Assembly: GCA_947505245.1 (NCBI GenBank)
Contig: CANNIZ010000004.1
Coordinates: 98,324-162,323, forward strand
Direction: 5' to 3'
DNA: 64,000 nt
Source: Pseudomonadota bacterium
Lineage (GTDB): Bacteria; Myxococcota_A; UBA796; GCA-2862545
In this document: piece after piece, positions 10,521-19,551 of the stretch
Layout: each line of letters starts with the position of its first letter
Numbering within the stretch: the stretch's first letter is position 1
Notes under the pieces: generated by a model
Told to the model about the DNA's origin: nothing
The model's database searches: none
What the model saw: the letters and a program-made list of their open reading frames with translations, nothing else
Program-made: the position numbers and the translations under genes

Positions 10521-11141
10521 ATGCTGCTGATGATCCTGGCGAACCTCGTCGGTCCTTCGGACGCCGAGCTGGTCACTCGCTTCAAGGAGGGGGACAAACA
10601 GGCCTACGCCGAGATCGTCCGCCGGTACCAGCACCGCGTCTTTACGCAGTGCCTGCGCTGGATGAACGACCAGCAGATCGCCGAAGAGGTCGCCCAGGAC
10701 GTGTTCCTGGCCTTGTTCCGGTCGCTGCAGAATTTTCGCGGAGACAGTCAGCTCTCTACCTGGATCTATCGTGTCGTCGTCAATCACTGTAAAAATCGCA
10801 GGTTGTACCGGAAGCGTCGGGCGGAAGACCGCCACGAGCCGCTCGAGGGCGACGGGTTGGACGAAGACAAGCCGCAGCGTCAGCTGGCAGCCGACCAGCC
10901 CGACACGGACTCGCTCACCCGAAAGGATGAGGCCGAGGCGCTGCTGCGCGAAGGCCTCGAGAAGCTCGATGAAGATCAGCGGGCGATCATCGTGATGCGC
11001 GATGTTGAAGATATGGCCTATGAAGAGATTGCGGACATCCTTGGCGTGCCAAGGGGTACAGTGAAGTCGAAGTTGCACCGCGCGCGAGCCGAATTGGCGC
11101 GGATCCTGGGACGGAAACTCGGACGAGAGGATGTGTTCTGA
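10521..11141 (+). CDS. ECF-type RNA polymerase sigma factor
   Basis: Extracytoplasmic-function sigma factor (RpoE-like) directing RNA polymerase to a stress or envelope regulon. The 206 residues contain region 2 (AYAEIVRRYQHRVFTQ to FRGDSQLSTWIYRVVVNHCKN) and region 4 with an HTH (EEIADILGVPRGTVKSKLHR). An acidic linker separates them. The ATG at 10521 is favoured by GGCGGGGG just upstream; in-frame starts at 10404 and 10497 are possible. The next gene begins two bases after the stop and encodes a single-pass membrane protein with anti-sigma features, so the two form a typical sigma/anti-sigma pair, probably autoregulated. Confidence 0.93.
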   Translation: MLLMILANLVGPSDAELVTRFKEGDKQAYAEIVRRYQHRVFTQCLRWMNDQQIAEEVAQDVFLALFRSLQNFRGDSQLSTWIYRVVVNHCKNRRLYRKRRAEDRHEPLEGDGLDEDKPQRQLAADQPDTDSLTRKDEAEALLREGLEKLDEDQRAIIVMRDVEDMAYEEIADILGVPRGTVKSKLHRARAELARILGRKLGREDVF

Positions 11142-11143
11142 CG

Positions 11144-12259
11144 ATGCGAGACGAGCTGCCACTACCGTTCGCCGATGAACGCCTGAGCGCCCTGCTCGAC
11201 GGCGAGCTCGACGACGCGGAGCGCAAGGCCGTGGAAGCGGACGTCGCACGCGACGAGAACCTCCGCCGCGAGCTCGACGAGCTTCGCCGCACGCGAGACT
11301 TCCTGCGTCGAAAGGGTCCTGTCGACGCCCCTCCTGACTTCCTTGCGAAGGTGCTTGCGAAGGTCGAGAACGAGCCGCTTCCTGCAAATTCCCCGTTGTC
11401 CTCCTTCTTCCGCCGCCCGTTCGGGCTCCCGATCGAAGCGGTGGCGGTGGCGGCTGCCGCGCTGCTCGTGGTGGCCGGCGGGGTCGGTGGCCTCGGGCTG
11501 TTTGGCTCGATGGGCGGCGCTGCGCTGATGACCGCTCCTCGCCAGGAAGTCCAGTCTCCTCCCTCGGAAGCGCCCGGTGTCGCGGCGCCCGCGGCGGTCC
11601 AACAGATGGTCGACCCCACGCTCGATGCGCCGGCCGACGAGCCTCCGCCGCGCCAGATCGACCTGCAGGGCGTGAAGTACGGCGAGCAGAACTTCGGCGG
11701 CGGCGTGACGGCGAAGGACCTCGGGCTCGGCACCGGGACGCGCGCGGTCAAAGGCGACGGTACGGGCGCGTCCGTGAGCGACTTCACGCCGGCGCCGTCG
11801 ACCAAGACCGCGCCGACGACGTCCCCGACGACCACGTCGGCGCCGCTGGCGACGAAGCCCTCCAGCAGTGGTACCGCGCCCCCGACGGCGGTGACGCCCG
11901 CGCTTTCGTCGTGGCGGTACCACGTCACGTCCGAGCGCGAGGAGATCCTGGCCGACCTGCAGGCGGTGGCGGCCAAGAGCGGCGGCAAGATCATCGACCG
12001 CGACGGTCGCCCCGTGACGGGCGGCACGACGGAAGGTGGCACGTACCTGCTCGTGGTGCCCGCCGATCGCGTCGCGTCGGTCGATACGTGGCTCTCAAAG
12101 CTCGGCTCCGAGCGCGCCGGCAGCGTGGACGCGTCGCTGTACCCCTCGGGGTGGGTGGCGATTCAGGTCGACGTGATGCGGTTCGATCAGCAGAACTACA
12201 AAGAGACGAGCCCCGCGAAGCCGCTCCCCGAGACGCGGAACGCGGTCCCGGGGCAGTAG
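11144..12259 (+). CDS. Membrane-anchored anti-sigma factor-like protein
   Basis: A 371-residue single-pass protein. The N-terminal cytoplasmic part (1-75) is helical and charged (LSALLDGELDDAERKAVEADVA), like RseA-type anti-sigma domains, but lacks the His/Cys zinc motif of ZAS anti-sigmas. A helix at about 96-120 crosses the membrane. A Pro/Thr/Ala-rich linker leads to an extracytoplasmic domain (about 260-360) with WRYHVTSEREEILADLQAVA and TYLLVVPADRV, reminiscent of DUF4349. It would hold the adjacent sigma factor until an envelope signal arrives (inference). The last 15 codons lie inside a 49-bp sequence repeated directly downstream of the following MNT/HEPN pair. Confidence 0.8.
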   Translation: MRDELPLPFADERLSALLDGELDDAERKAVEADVARDENLRRELDELRRTRDFLRRKGPVDAPPDFLAKVLAKVENEPLPANSPLSSFFRRPFGLPIEAVAVAAAALLVVAGGVGGLGLFGSMGGAALMTAPRQEVQSPPSEAPGVAAPAAVQQMVDPTLDAPADEPPPRQIDLQGVKYGEQNFGGGVTAKDLGLGTGTRAVKGDGTGASVSDFTPAPSTKTAPTTSPTTTSAPLATKPSSSGTAPPTAVTPALSSWRYHVTSEREEILADLQAVAAKSGGKIIDRDGRPVTGGTTEGGTYLLVVPADRVASVDTWLSKLGSERAGSVDASLYPSGWVAIQVDVMRFDQQNYKETSPAKPLPETRNAVPGQ

Positions 12260-12260
12260 G
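12212..12260 (+). repeat. 49-bp direct repeat, copy 1 (left boundary of MNT/HEPN cassette)
   Basis: Begins CCCGCGAAGCCGCTCC and ends GGGGCAGTAGG. It encodes the C-terminus and stop of the anti-sigma gene. It matches 13026-13074 at 48 of 49 positions; the only difference is C at 12221 against T at 13035. It can also fold through GCTCCCCGAG against CCCGGGGC. Confidence 0.9.
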
Positions 12261-12288
12261 AAGCTGCGCGCCACACGCCGCGCTGCGT

Positions 12289-12294
12289 TAGAAT
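12289..12294 (+). promoter_or_regulatory. Possible -10 element of a leaderless MNT/HEPN transcript
   Basis: TAGAAT ends six bases before the ATG at 12301, so a start about seven bases downstream of the -10 would put transcription at the start codon itself. No Shine-Dalgarno sequence is seen. The -35 is not recognisable, so this is tentative. Confidence 0.3.
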
Positions 12295-12300
12295 GCGTTT

Positions 12301-12627
12301 ATGGCCACGTCCCACGCGATGGGTGTTCCCGAGGCGCTGCTCGCGCGAATCGTCGAGGTATGGCACCCGGAGGAGGTTCACCTGTTTGGCAGCCGCGCGC
12401 GCGGCGACTTTCATGAGCTGAGCGACTGGGACCTGCTCGTGATCGTGCCTGATGATGCCCCGTCGGAGCAATTCGATCCCGTCTGGGCCAGGCGGAGGAT
12501 TCGTGATCTCCACATTCGCGCCGACGTTGTGCCGGTATCGCGGTCCGAGTTCGAGGAGGGCCGCCGATGGGTGGGCACGCTCGCCGAGCTCGTCGCGGGC
12601 GAGGGCGTGCAGGTTTATCATGATTAA
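12301..12627 (+). CDS. Minimal nucleotidyltransferase (MNT) of an MNT/HEPN pair
   Basis: A 108-residue nucleotidyltransferase of the pol-beta superfamily (MNT, COG1708-like). The catalytic motif is GSRARGDFHELSDWDLLV (30-47), with metal-binding Asp42 and Asp44 and a third acidic residue in IRADVVPV. Such proteins are the antitoxin half of MNT/HEPN modules and can transfer AMP to the HEPN partner. The HEPN gene starts inside this gene: ATG at 12620 overlaps the last eight bases. The pair is enclosed by 49-bp direct repeats. Confidence 0.88.
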   Translation: MATSHAMGVPEALLARIVEVWHPEEVHLFGSRARGDFHELSDWDLLVIVPDDAPSEQFDPVWARRRIRDLHIRADVVPVSRSEFEEGRRWVGTLAELVAGEGVQVYHD

Positions 12628-13000
12628 TCCAGCGTTTTTGGCCTACCTCGCCGACGTCGCTGAGGATCTTGACGCCGCGCGGAAGCTCCGAGGGAATCGG
12701 TTTGCGGCGTTTCACGTGCAGCAGGCGGCCGAGAAGCTCGTGAAAGCGCTACGGATCGCGCACGGGTTGCGCCCGACGGTGGACCATCACATCGATGCGT
12801 TGCTTGCCGAGATCCCGGAGAGCGAGCTGCGCACGCGCATGTCGGGGTTGGACGATTGGAGCGACTTCGCAACGACGTTCCGATACCCGAGCCCCGGGGG
12901 CCGTCGCCGACCGGGACCCGCCGACAGCGACATCGACGCCGCGATCGCGGAGATCGAGTCGCTGGTTCCGCTCGTGCGCGATCTCGCACCGCGCGGCTGA
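12620..13000 (+). CDS. HEPN-domain protein of an MNT/HEPN pair
   Basis: A 126-residue all-helical HEPN protein (PF05168/COG2250-like): RFAAFHVQQAAEKLVKALRI forms the core helix pair, then GLRPTVDHHIDALL corresponds to the conserved tHdL region, and FRYPSPG precedes the last helix. A convincing RX4-6H RNase motif of HepT-type toxins is not seen in the C-terminal helix; the only Arg-x4-His lies in the early RPTVDHH segment, so ribonuclease activity is uncertain. The ATG at 12620 overlaps the MNT stop, implying stoichiometric co-translation. The second 49-bp repeat begins 25 bases after its stop. Confidence 0.88.
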   Translation: MINPAFLAYLADVAEDLDAARKLRGNRFAAFHVQQAAEKLVKALRIAHGLRPTVDHHIDALLAEIPESELRTRMSGLDDWSDFATTFRYPSPGGRRRPGPADSDIDAAIAEIESLVPLVRDLAPRG

Positions 13001-13025
13001 CGGCCGCGTCTTCGGTGTGCGCTGA

Positions 13026-13074
13026 CCCGCGAAGTCGCTCCCCGAGACGCGGAACGCGGTCCCGGGGCAGTAGG
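13026..13074 (+). repeat. 49-bp direct repeat, copy 2 (right boundary of MNT/HEPN cassette)
   Basis: Second copy of the anti-sigma 3'-end sequence, 814 bp after the first, with one substitution (Pro to Ser if translated). It ends immediately before the TCA at 13075 that is the stop codon of the convergent membrane-protein gene. Removing 12261-13074 would therefore leave the anti-sigma and membrane-protein genes tail to tail. Confidence 0.9.
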
Positions 13075-13416
13075 TCACGGGAAGCCGATCAACCGGCGCG
13101 ACACGAGCCCGACGACGACGCTGGCCGCGTTGGCGCCGAGCGACCAGGTGAGAGGCCGCTGCACCCCCCACCACCGGAGCCACGCGGCCTCGACGAGCAC
13201 CGCGAAGACCTCGGCGACGAGCACCCGAACGAGGTACGGCGAGGTGGGCGCGTGGAGCATGCCGAACCAGACGATCGGGTGGGTGAGGGCGCTCGCTCCG
13301 AACGCGACGAGGGCGCGTTGCGCGTCCGGTCGGGGCCGCGCGGCCACGGCGTACAGCGGCATCTCGACGATCTGGGTGACGACGAAGGCCGCGAACCAGC
13401 GGCCGAACGGGCTCAT
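13075..13416 (-). CDS. Small four-helix membrane protein
   Basis: A 113-residue hydrophobic protein with four predicted membrane segments (FAAFVVTQIVEMPLYAVA, an Ala/Phe segment containing HPIVWFGML, YLVRVLVAEVFAVLVEAAWL, and SLGANAASVVVGLV). Family not recognised. Its ATG at 13416 overlaps the stop of the upstream membrane-protein gene (ATGA), so the two are coupled and may form one complex. It is the last gene of a likely six-gene minus-strand operon starting with the ferredoxin gene at 17568. Confidence 0.72.
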   Translation of the reverse strand: MSPFGRWFAAFVVTQIVEMPLYAVAARPRPDAQRALVAFGASALTHPIVWFGMLHAPTSPYLVRVLVAEVFAVLVEAAWLRWWGVQRPLTWSLGANAASVVVGLVSRRLIGFP

Positions 13417-14354
13417 CGCGGGCGCCCTTCGGACAGCCACAGCGCCGCGATCGCGAGCTCCATCACGCCGTGGAACCGCGCGAGCCGCAGGTAGCCGTCG
13501 CGGGCCTCTCCGAGGTCCACGAACGCCCACGCGAACAGCGCGGCCAACAGCCCCAACGCTGCGAGCACGGCGAACGCGGGCACGTCGTCGAGCAGCTCGT
13601 TGACCACGCGACGGACGCTGCGCGAGCTCTCGCGCACGCGGTCCTCCTCGGGCACGAGGCGCAGCCACACCGAATAGTGCACGGACTGGGCGAAGCCGAA
13701 CGCGAGCAGCAGCCGAAAGCCCCACGGCTCGGGTACGCCGGTGGTGATGTAGGCGAGCTGCGTCACCTCGGGCGCGGGCAGCGCGGCGATCGCGGCGTGA
13801 GCGACCCCGTCGACAGCCCCGGACGCGAACAGCGCGAGCGCGCCCGCGTACAACGCCAACGGGACGAGGTGCGCCGGGGACGTGCGCTTGCGCCAGGCCC
13901 ACCAAAGGCCGACGCCGACGAGGTTGTGGGCGTGGGCGAGCACGAGGGCGCCGGTCCAGCCGGTCGCCCACGCGGTCGCCACCAGACCGAGGCCGAGCAC
14001 AACGGTGCCGAGGCGGGCGAGGGGCGTCCCGCGGCTCGCGAGGGCGGCGCCGACCAGCGCCAGCAGGCCGAGCGGGAGGTTGCCCGTGACCCCGAACAGG
14101 GCGATGGGAACGCCTGCAAGGGCGAGCAGCCACGGCCGGCGATGCAGCCCCGGACGCACGACGAGGTAGCGCAGGTCCGCGATGAGGTGCGGCACACCGA
14201 ACAGGAGCGGCGTGAACGCCAGCACCCACAGCGGCAGGAAGGTGGTCGTCGCCACCGCGACGAGCACGGCTACGCTGCCGTTCACGGCGACGCGGTGGTC
14301 GCGGGCGGCCACGAGGTGGCGCCCGAGCGGTCCGAACGCGCGGATCAGGCGCAC
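13413..14354 (-). CDS. His-containing polytopic membrane protein
   Basis: About 313 residues with eight or more hydrophobic segments. Conserved-looking histidines sit at helix ends: GVPHLIADLRY, LAHAHNLVG, QSVHYSVWLRLVPEE and ARFHGVMELA. This pattern is reminiscent of membrane metal oxygenases such as the Brp/Blh family, but I cannot assign it. The start is uncertain: GTG at 14354 avoids overlap with the upstream small gene, while a GTG at 14513 would overlap it by 91 bases. No clear Shine-Dalgarno sequence. It is coupled to the downstream small membrane protein by an ATGA overlap. Confidence 0.72.
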   Translation of the reverse strand: MRLIRAFGPLGRHLVAARDHRVAVNGSVAVLVAVATTTFLPLWVLAFTPLLFGVPHLIADLRYLVVRPGLHRRPWLLALAGVPIALFGVTGNLPLGLLALVGAALASRGTPLARLGTVVLGLGLVATAWATGWTGALVLAHAHNLVGVGLWWAWRKRTSPAHLVPLALYAGALALFASGAVDGVAHAAIAALPAPEVTQLAYITTGVPEPWGFRLLLAFGFAQSVHYSVWLRLVPEEDRVRESSRSVRRVVNELLDDVPAFAVLAALGLLAALFAWAFVDLGEARDGYLRLARFHGVMELAIAALWLSEGRPR

Positions 14355-14422
14355 CCGTGCCCAATCGAACGGTGTCAGCCACCGATCGAGGACGGGCCTG
14401 GGGGCGAGCTCCGCGACGGAGC

Positions 14423-14605
14423 TCAGCGGTTGCGCGACCGGCGGCGCACGGCGAGCGCAGCTGCGGCAAGGAACGCGCCCGGCAGCGCCGCTGCAGGGGA
14501 GACGTGCTCGCACTTGCTGCTGCCCGAGTCGGTGTCCGTGTCAGGCGGGGGGATGTCGGCGCGGGCGATGGACGAAAGAAGCAGGACGGCGAGGATGTTG
14601 TGCAT
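14423..14605 (-). CDS. Small secreted protein with MYXO-CTERM-like tail
   Basis: A 60-residue protein made almost only of sorting signals. It has an N-terminal signal peptide (MHNILAVLLLSSIARA), a short PPPDTDTDSGSS spacer, a Cys, then a hydrophobic segment ALPGAFLAAAALAV followed by RRRSRNR. The Cys, hydrophobic helix and Arg-cluster layout matches MYXO-CTERM-type C-terminal anchors, processed by dedicated sorting machinery in Myxococcota. Such a short mature region (about 15 residues) leaves little room for a catalytic domain. It is 40 bases downstream of the aldehyde dehydrogenase stop in the same orientation. Confidence 0.62.
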   Translation of the reverse strand: MHNILAVLLLSSIARADIPPPDTDTDSGSSKCEHVSPAAALPGAFLAAAALAVRRRSRNR

Positions 14606-14645
14606 CCCAAAACCCTACGCGAGGCCCGCGACCTCTGTCAAGGAC

Positions 14646-16184
<1,539 letters not shown>

Positions 16185-16204
16185 GGCGCCTCCGGGCAAG
16201 CCGC

Positions 16205-17341
16205 TTAACGCCCCAGCAGTCGCGCGTACACGGCTTCCAGCGCCTCGGCGCGCGCTTCCCACGTCCCCGTGTCCATGATCGCCCACATCGCCTTGTCGCC
16301 GAGCGACCGGCGCCGGCCCGGGTCGGCGAGCAGGCCGCGCAGCACGGTCGGGAGCGAGGTTTCGTCGGCGGGATCGAACTCGATCGAGCCCGGGGCGTCG
16401 AGCCCGGCGGTGGACGCGACGATCGCGGGAACGCCGGCGCCGAGCGCGTTCAGCAGCTTCATCGGGAAGCCTGCGCAGGTCGCGCGCGGCACCACGAACA
16501 GGTCCGCGGCGGCGATCGCGTCTTTTGCGTCCTGGAAGTCGCCGCTGCGGACGAACCGCCGGTGGGCGGCGTCGAGCCCGACCGCGTCGGCGAGGCGCTC
16601 GAGGGGGGCTATGTCGTCGACGGTGACGACGAGCAGCGTCGCGTCGAGGCCGACCGCGGCGCGCACGAGCCGTTCGACGTCCTGGTAGGGGTCGAGGTTG
16701 CCCGTGTACACGAGCACGTTCCCGCGCAGGTCCCAGCGCTTCTTCGCGCGGGTGGGGTCGCCGCCCGCGACGTCCATCAGGTCCACACCGGGCGGGATCA
16801 ACGCGACGTCTTTTGCGCCGATCGCGGTGAGGTGCCGCTGGCCGGCAGGTGAGATCGCGACGTTGACGTCCGCCGCGCGCGCGGCGAGGCGGTCGAGCGT
16901 GCGTCCGAGGCGGCCGGCGCCCCGGAGGCCGGGGTACCACTGCGGAAGCTCGTCACCGAGAGCCGCGTGGACGCTCTGGACGAGGGGGAACCCGCGCCCG
17001 ATCGCCGCGCGGGCGACGAGCGTGGCCTCGGCGTGGTGCGCGTGCACGATCTGGATGTTGCGGCGCGCGACGAGGCGGCGCACCGCGGTGAGCAGCCCGG
17101 CGTCGGTCCACAGTCGCGACCAGTGGGGACCGGAGCCCGGCGCATGCGACCCACCTGGCAGGTGCGGTACGCGCACGAGATCGACCCCTTCAGGGGCCGG
17201 TCCGGTGCCCTGCGGTCCCGTGACGAACACCACCTCGTGCCCACGGCGCGCGAGCGAGCGGGCGAGCCCCGCCGCATAGACGGGACCGCCGTGCGGGCCG
17301 GGGAACGGGAACGAGGCGACGAACAGGATCCGGAGGATCAA
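16205..17341 (-). CDS. GT4-family glycosyltransferase
   Basis: Retaining glycosyltransferase with a GT-B fold, transferring a sugar from a nucleotide donor. The 378 residues start ILFVASFPFPGPHGGPVYAAGLARSLARRGHEVVFVTG, typical of the acceptor-side Rossmann domain. The donor half has VLVYTGNLDPYQDVERLVRA and the E-x7-E-like region FPMKLLNALGAGVPAIVAS. The start is TTG overlapping the ferredoxin stop (TTGA); no ATG fits. The overlap implies coupled expression with the ferredoxin, an odd pairing. The acceptor is unknown; lipid or polysaccharide glycosylation is plausible. Confidence 0.87.
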   Translation of the reverse strand: MILRILFVASFPFPGPHGGPVYAAGLARSLARRGHEVVFVTGPQGTGPAPEGVDLVRVPHLPGGSHAPGSGPHWSRLWTDAGLLTAVRRLVARRNIQIVHAHHAEATLVARAAIGRGFPLVQSVHAALGDELPQWYPGLRGAGRLGRTLDRLAARAADVNVAISPAGQRHLTAIGAKDVALIPPGVDLMDVAGGDPTRAKKRWDLRGNVLVYTGNLDPYQDVERLVRAAVGLDATLLVVTVDDIAPLERLADAVGLDAAHRRFVRSGDFQDAKDAIAAADLFVVPRATCAGFPMKLLNALGAGVPAIVASTAGLDAPGSIEFDPADETSLPTVLRGLLADPGRRRSLGDKAMWAIMDTGTWEARAEALEAVYARLLGR

Positions 17342-17568
17342 CCGTTGTTGCCGATCGCCTCGACGGGACAGTTCTCCATCGCTTCGACGCACTGGGCCTC
17401 TTCAGCGGGGGAGTCTGGCTGCTTGAACACGACGTCGTGGTCTTCTTCCGTCGACATCCGGAAGTTCTTTGGCGCGGCGTCCGAGCACACCGAACAAAGG
17501 ATGCACTCCTTGTCGACGTAGAACTTGCCGGGGACGTTATCGGGCCACTTGTTACTGCTGTCAGCCAT
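17338..17568 (-). CDS. Single-cluster ferredoxin
   Basis: A 76-residue electron carrier. Cys22, 25 and 28 form CxxCxxC (ECILCSVC) and Cys67 is followed by Pro (NCPVEAIG), which can hold one [4Fe-4S] or [3Fe-4S] cluster. An extra Cys60 is present. The sequence is acidic, as usual for ferredoxins. AAGGAG lies upstream of the ATG at 17568. It is the first gene of a minus-strand operon with the glycosyltransferase, aldehyde dehydrogenase and membrane proteins; the redox partner is not obvious, although the His-rich membrane protein downstream is a candidate oxygenase. Confidence 0.92.
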   Translation of the reverse strand: MADSSNKWPDNVPGKFYVDKECILCSVCSDAAPKNFRMSTEEDHDVVFKQPDSPAEEAQCVEAMENCPVEAIGNNG

Positions 17569-17663
17569 GATCGGGGCTCCTTGTCGATGGAGGAGCCCTT
17601 AACGAACGCGGGCCCCCGCGACCAGCGCAAGGGCCCACGTGAACGCACCGAGTTGTCAAACCG

Positions 17664-18656
17664 TCAGTTCTGCGCCTGATCCAGGGCTTCGTCATCGAAC
17701 TCGGCCGCAGCGAACGCGCACGTCGCGACGTCGCCCTCGGTGAGTCCGCTGTCCGTGTAGTTGTCGGTGTAGTAGCTCGTCTTGAAGTCCGTCCCCCAGC
17801 AATCCGAAGACGTGCCGACGAACTCGCCGAGGTCGCCGCCGATCGCGTAGGCGTCACCGCGTCCGGCACCGGTGTCGAGCCAGCGCGAGCGGACGATCAG
17901 CACCTCTTTCGCGTCCGTGGTGAGGTCCATGTTCGACTCGAGCGCGAGGTCCATCGCTCCGCCGCCGGCGTACACCTGGTCGTAGGTGTACAGCGCGTTG
18001 GCGTCTTCGCCGTTGTCGCCGAGGAAACCTTCGAACGCGGCCTCGGCCTTTACGCCGGAGGCTCCGAGATCGTAGCCCAGGTAGAACGTCCCCTGCGTGG
18101 GATCCGTGTTGGGGTTGAGCGTGTGGGCGGCGCCGAAGTCGATCGCGAACGCCCCGCGGCTGGCTTCGTCCGTGGCGCCCGCCTCGATCTGGCCGGCGAT
18201 GACCGTAGTGAATTCGGCCGCGTCGTCGGCCTTCGGGCGCTGCTGGAGGGCCCAGAAGTAGCTGTCGTCGGTGTTGTGGGCCACGACGAGCTGGGTCGCG
18301 GTGGGCTCGAGGGCGTCGCCATCGTACGGGCCCCATTGCGCGACCTGATCGACCGTTCCCTCGTCTTCGGGCGGGGCTTCGGCGGCCCAGGTTGGCGGCG
18401 TCGCGGTGACCGTGTCGACGAGGTTGAGCACCCACCACGCCGTGCCGTTGACGTCGTCGGTGACCTGGGCCGTGAGCAGGTAGGCCTCCGACCACTCGCC
18501 GGTGCGCGCGTTCGCGGCGGCTTCGGTGTCGAGGTTCACCAGGACGCGATCGTCCGGCAGCACGCTGCGGAACGCGTCGGCGTCGCCCGCCGGCGTGCAC
18601 GCGGTGGTGAGCAGGGCGCCGGCGGCGGCGAGGGGGAACAGCAGGGTGGTGCGCAT
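17664..18656 (-). CDS. Lipoprotein of unknown function
   Basis: A 330-residue lipoprotein: MRTTLLFPLAAAGALLTTAC ends in a lipobox (TTAC). The mature protein is acidic and Asp/Thr/Ala-rich, looks beta-rich and has Cys residues near the C-terminus (SSDCWGTDFK, VATCAFAA). I recognise no domain. The start at 18656 is supported by GGAGG eight bases upstream and the clean signal peptide; reading further upstream would run antisense through terC. It is divergent from terC with a 115-bp shared upstream region. Confidence 0.75.
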   Translation of the reverse strand: MRTTLLFPLAAAGALLTTACTPAGDADAFRSVLPDDRVLVNLDTEAAANARTGEWSEAYLLTAQVTDDVNGTAWWVLNLVDTVTATPPTWAAEAPPEDEGTVDQVAQWGPYDGDALEPTATQLVVAHNTDDSYFWALQQRPKADDAAEFTTVIAGQIEAGATDEASRGAFAIDFGAAHTLNPNTDPTQGTFYLGYDLGASGVKAEAAFEGFLGDNGEDANALYTYDQVYAGGGAMDLALESNMDLTTDAKEVLIVRSRWLDTGAGRGDAYAIGGDLGEFVGTSSDCWGTDFKTSYYTDNYTDSGLTEGDVATCAFAAAEFDDEALDQAQN

Positions 18657-18771
18657 CAGGGCCTCCAAGGTGGTCATCGTACGATCAGTTGGACCCGGGA
18701 CTCGGGAAAACGGAAAACCCGCACCGCACAATTCGTCTGGCGTGCTAGAAAAGGCCGCCAAAGGGGGCCCG

Positions 18772-19551
18772 TTGCACGAGATTTTCGTGTCCATGCAGAG
18801 CGCCGAGACCTGGGTGACGCTCGTCACGCTCGCGACGCTCGAGATCGTTCTGGGCGTCGACAACATCGTGTTCCTCGCGATCATGACCGGTCGGTTGCCG
18901 CGCGAGCAGCGCGCGCTCGCGTACCGCGTCGGACTCGCCGGGGCGCTGGGCACGCGCTTGCTGCTGCTGTCGACGTTGAACCTGTTGATGCAGCTCGAAC
19001 ACCCGCTGTTCACGGTGCCCGTCATCTTGCATGCGGTGACGGGGCGCGATCTGGTGCTGATCGTCGGCGGTCTGTTCTTGATCGGCAAGTCGAGCCACGA
19101 GGTGTTCGAGAGCGTCGAGAACCCGGACGACGAAGACGAGGTCGGTGAGGACGGCGAAAAGGTCGAGAAGGTGCACGCCGGCTTCTGGTGGACGATCCTG
19201 CAGATCATGGTGATCGACATCGTGTTCTCGCTCGACTCGGTGATCACGGCCGTCGGACTCGGAAAGCAGCTGTGGATCATGGCCGCGGCGATGATCTGCG
19301 CCGTGGTGGTGATGATGTTCTTCGCCCAGCGCATCGGCGAATTCGTCAACCAGCACCCGAGCGTGAAGGTGCTCGCGCTGTCCTTCCTGATGTTGATCGG
19401 CGTGTTGCTGGTCGCGGACGGGTTCGGTCAGCACGTCGAGAAGGGCTACGTCTACTTCGCGATGGGCTTCTCCTTCCTGGTGGAGATGTTCAACCTCCGC
19501 GGTCGCAAGAACAAAGAGAAGAAGAAGCGCGTGCCCGCCCCGACGGTGTGA
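18772..19551 (+). CDS. terC: TerC-family integral membrane protein
   Basis: Multi-pass protein of 259 residues in the TerC family (tellurite-resistance-associated; some members export Mn2+ and help metalate exported proteins). The family signature LATLEIVLGVDNIVFLAIM is near the N-terminus and a second acidic helix DIVFSLDSVITAVGL follows the central acidic loop; the two Asp-containing helices are the presumed ion path. TTG at 18772 is chosen because it gives the usual HEIFVSxxxWVTL N-terminus and AAGGGGG precedes it; an ATG at 18793 would trim seven residues. Its stop overlaps the GTG of the next gene. Confidence 0.9.
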   Translation: MHEIFVSMQSAETWVTLVTLATLEIVLGVDNIVFLAIMTGRLPREQRALAYRVGLAGALGTRLLLLSTLNLLMQLEHPLFTVPVILHAVTGRDLVLIVGGLFLIGKSSHEVFESVENPDDEDEVGEDGEKVEKVHAGFWWTILQIMVIDIVFSLDSVITAVGLGKQLWIMAAAMICAVVVMMFFAQRIGEFVNQHPSVKVLALSFLMLIGVLLVADGFGQHVEKGYVYFAMGFSFLVEMFNLRGRKNKEKKKRVPAPTV

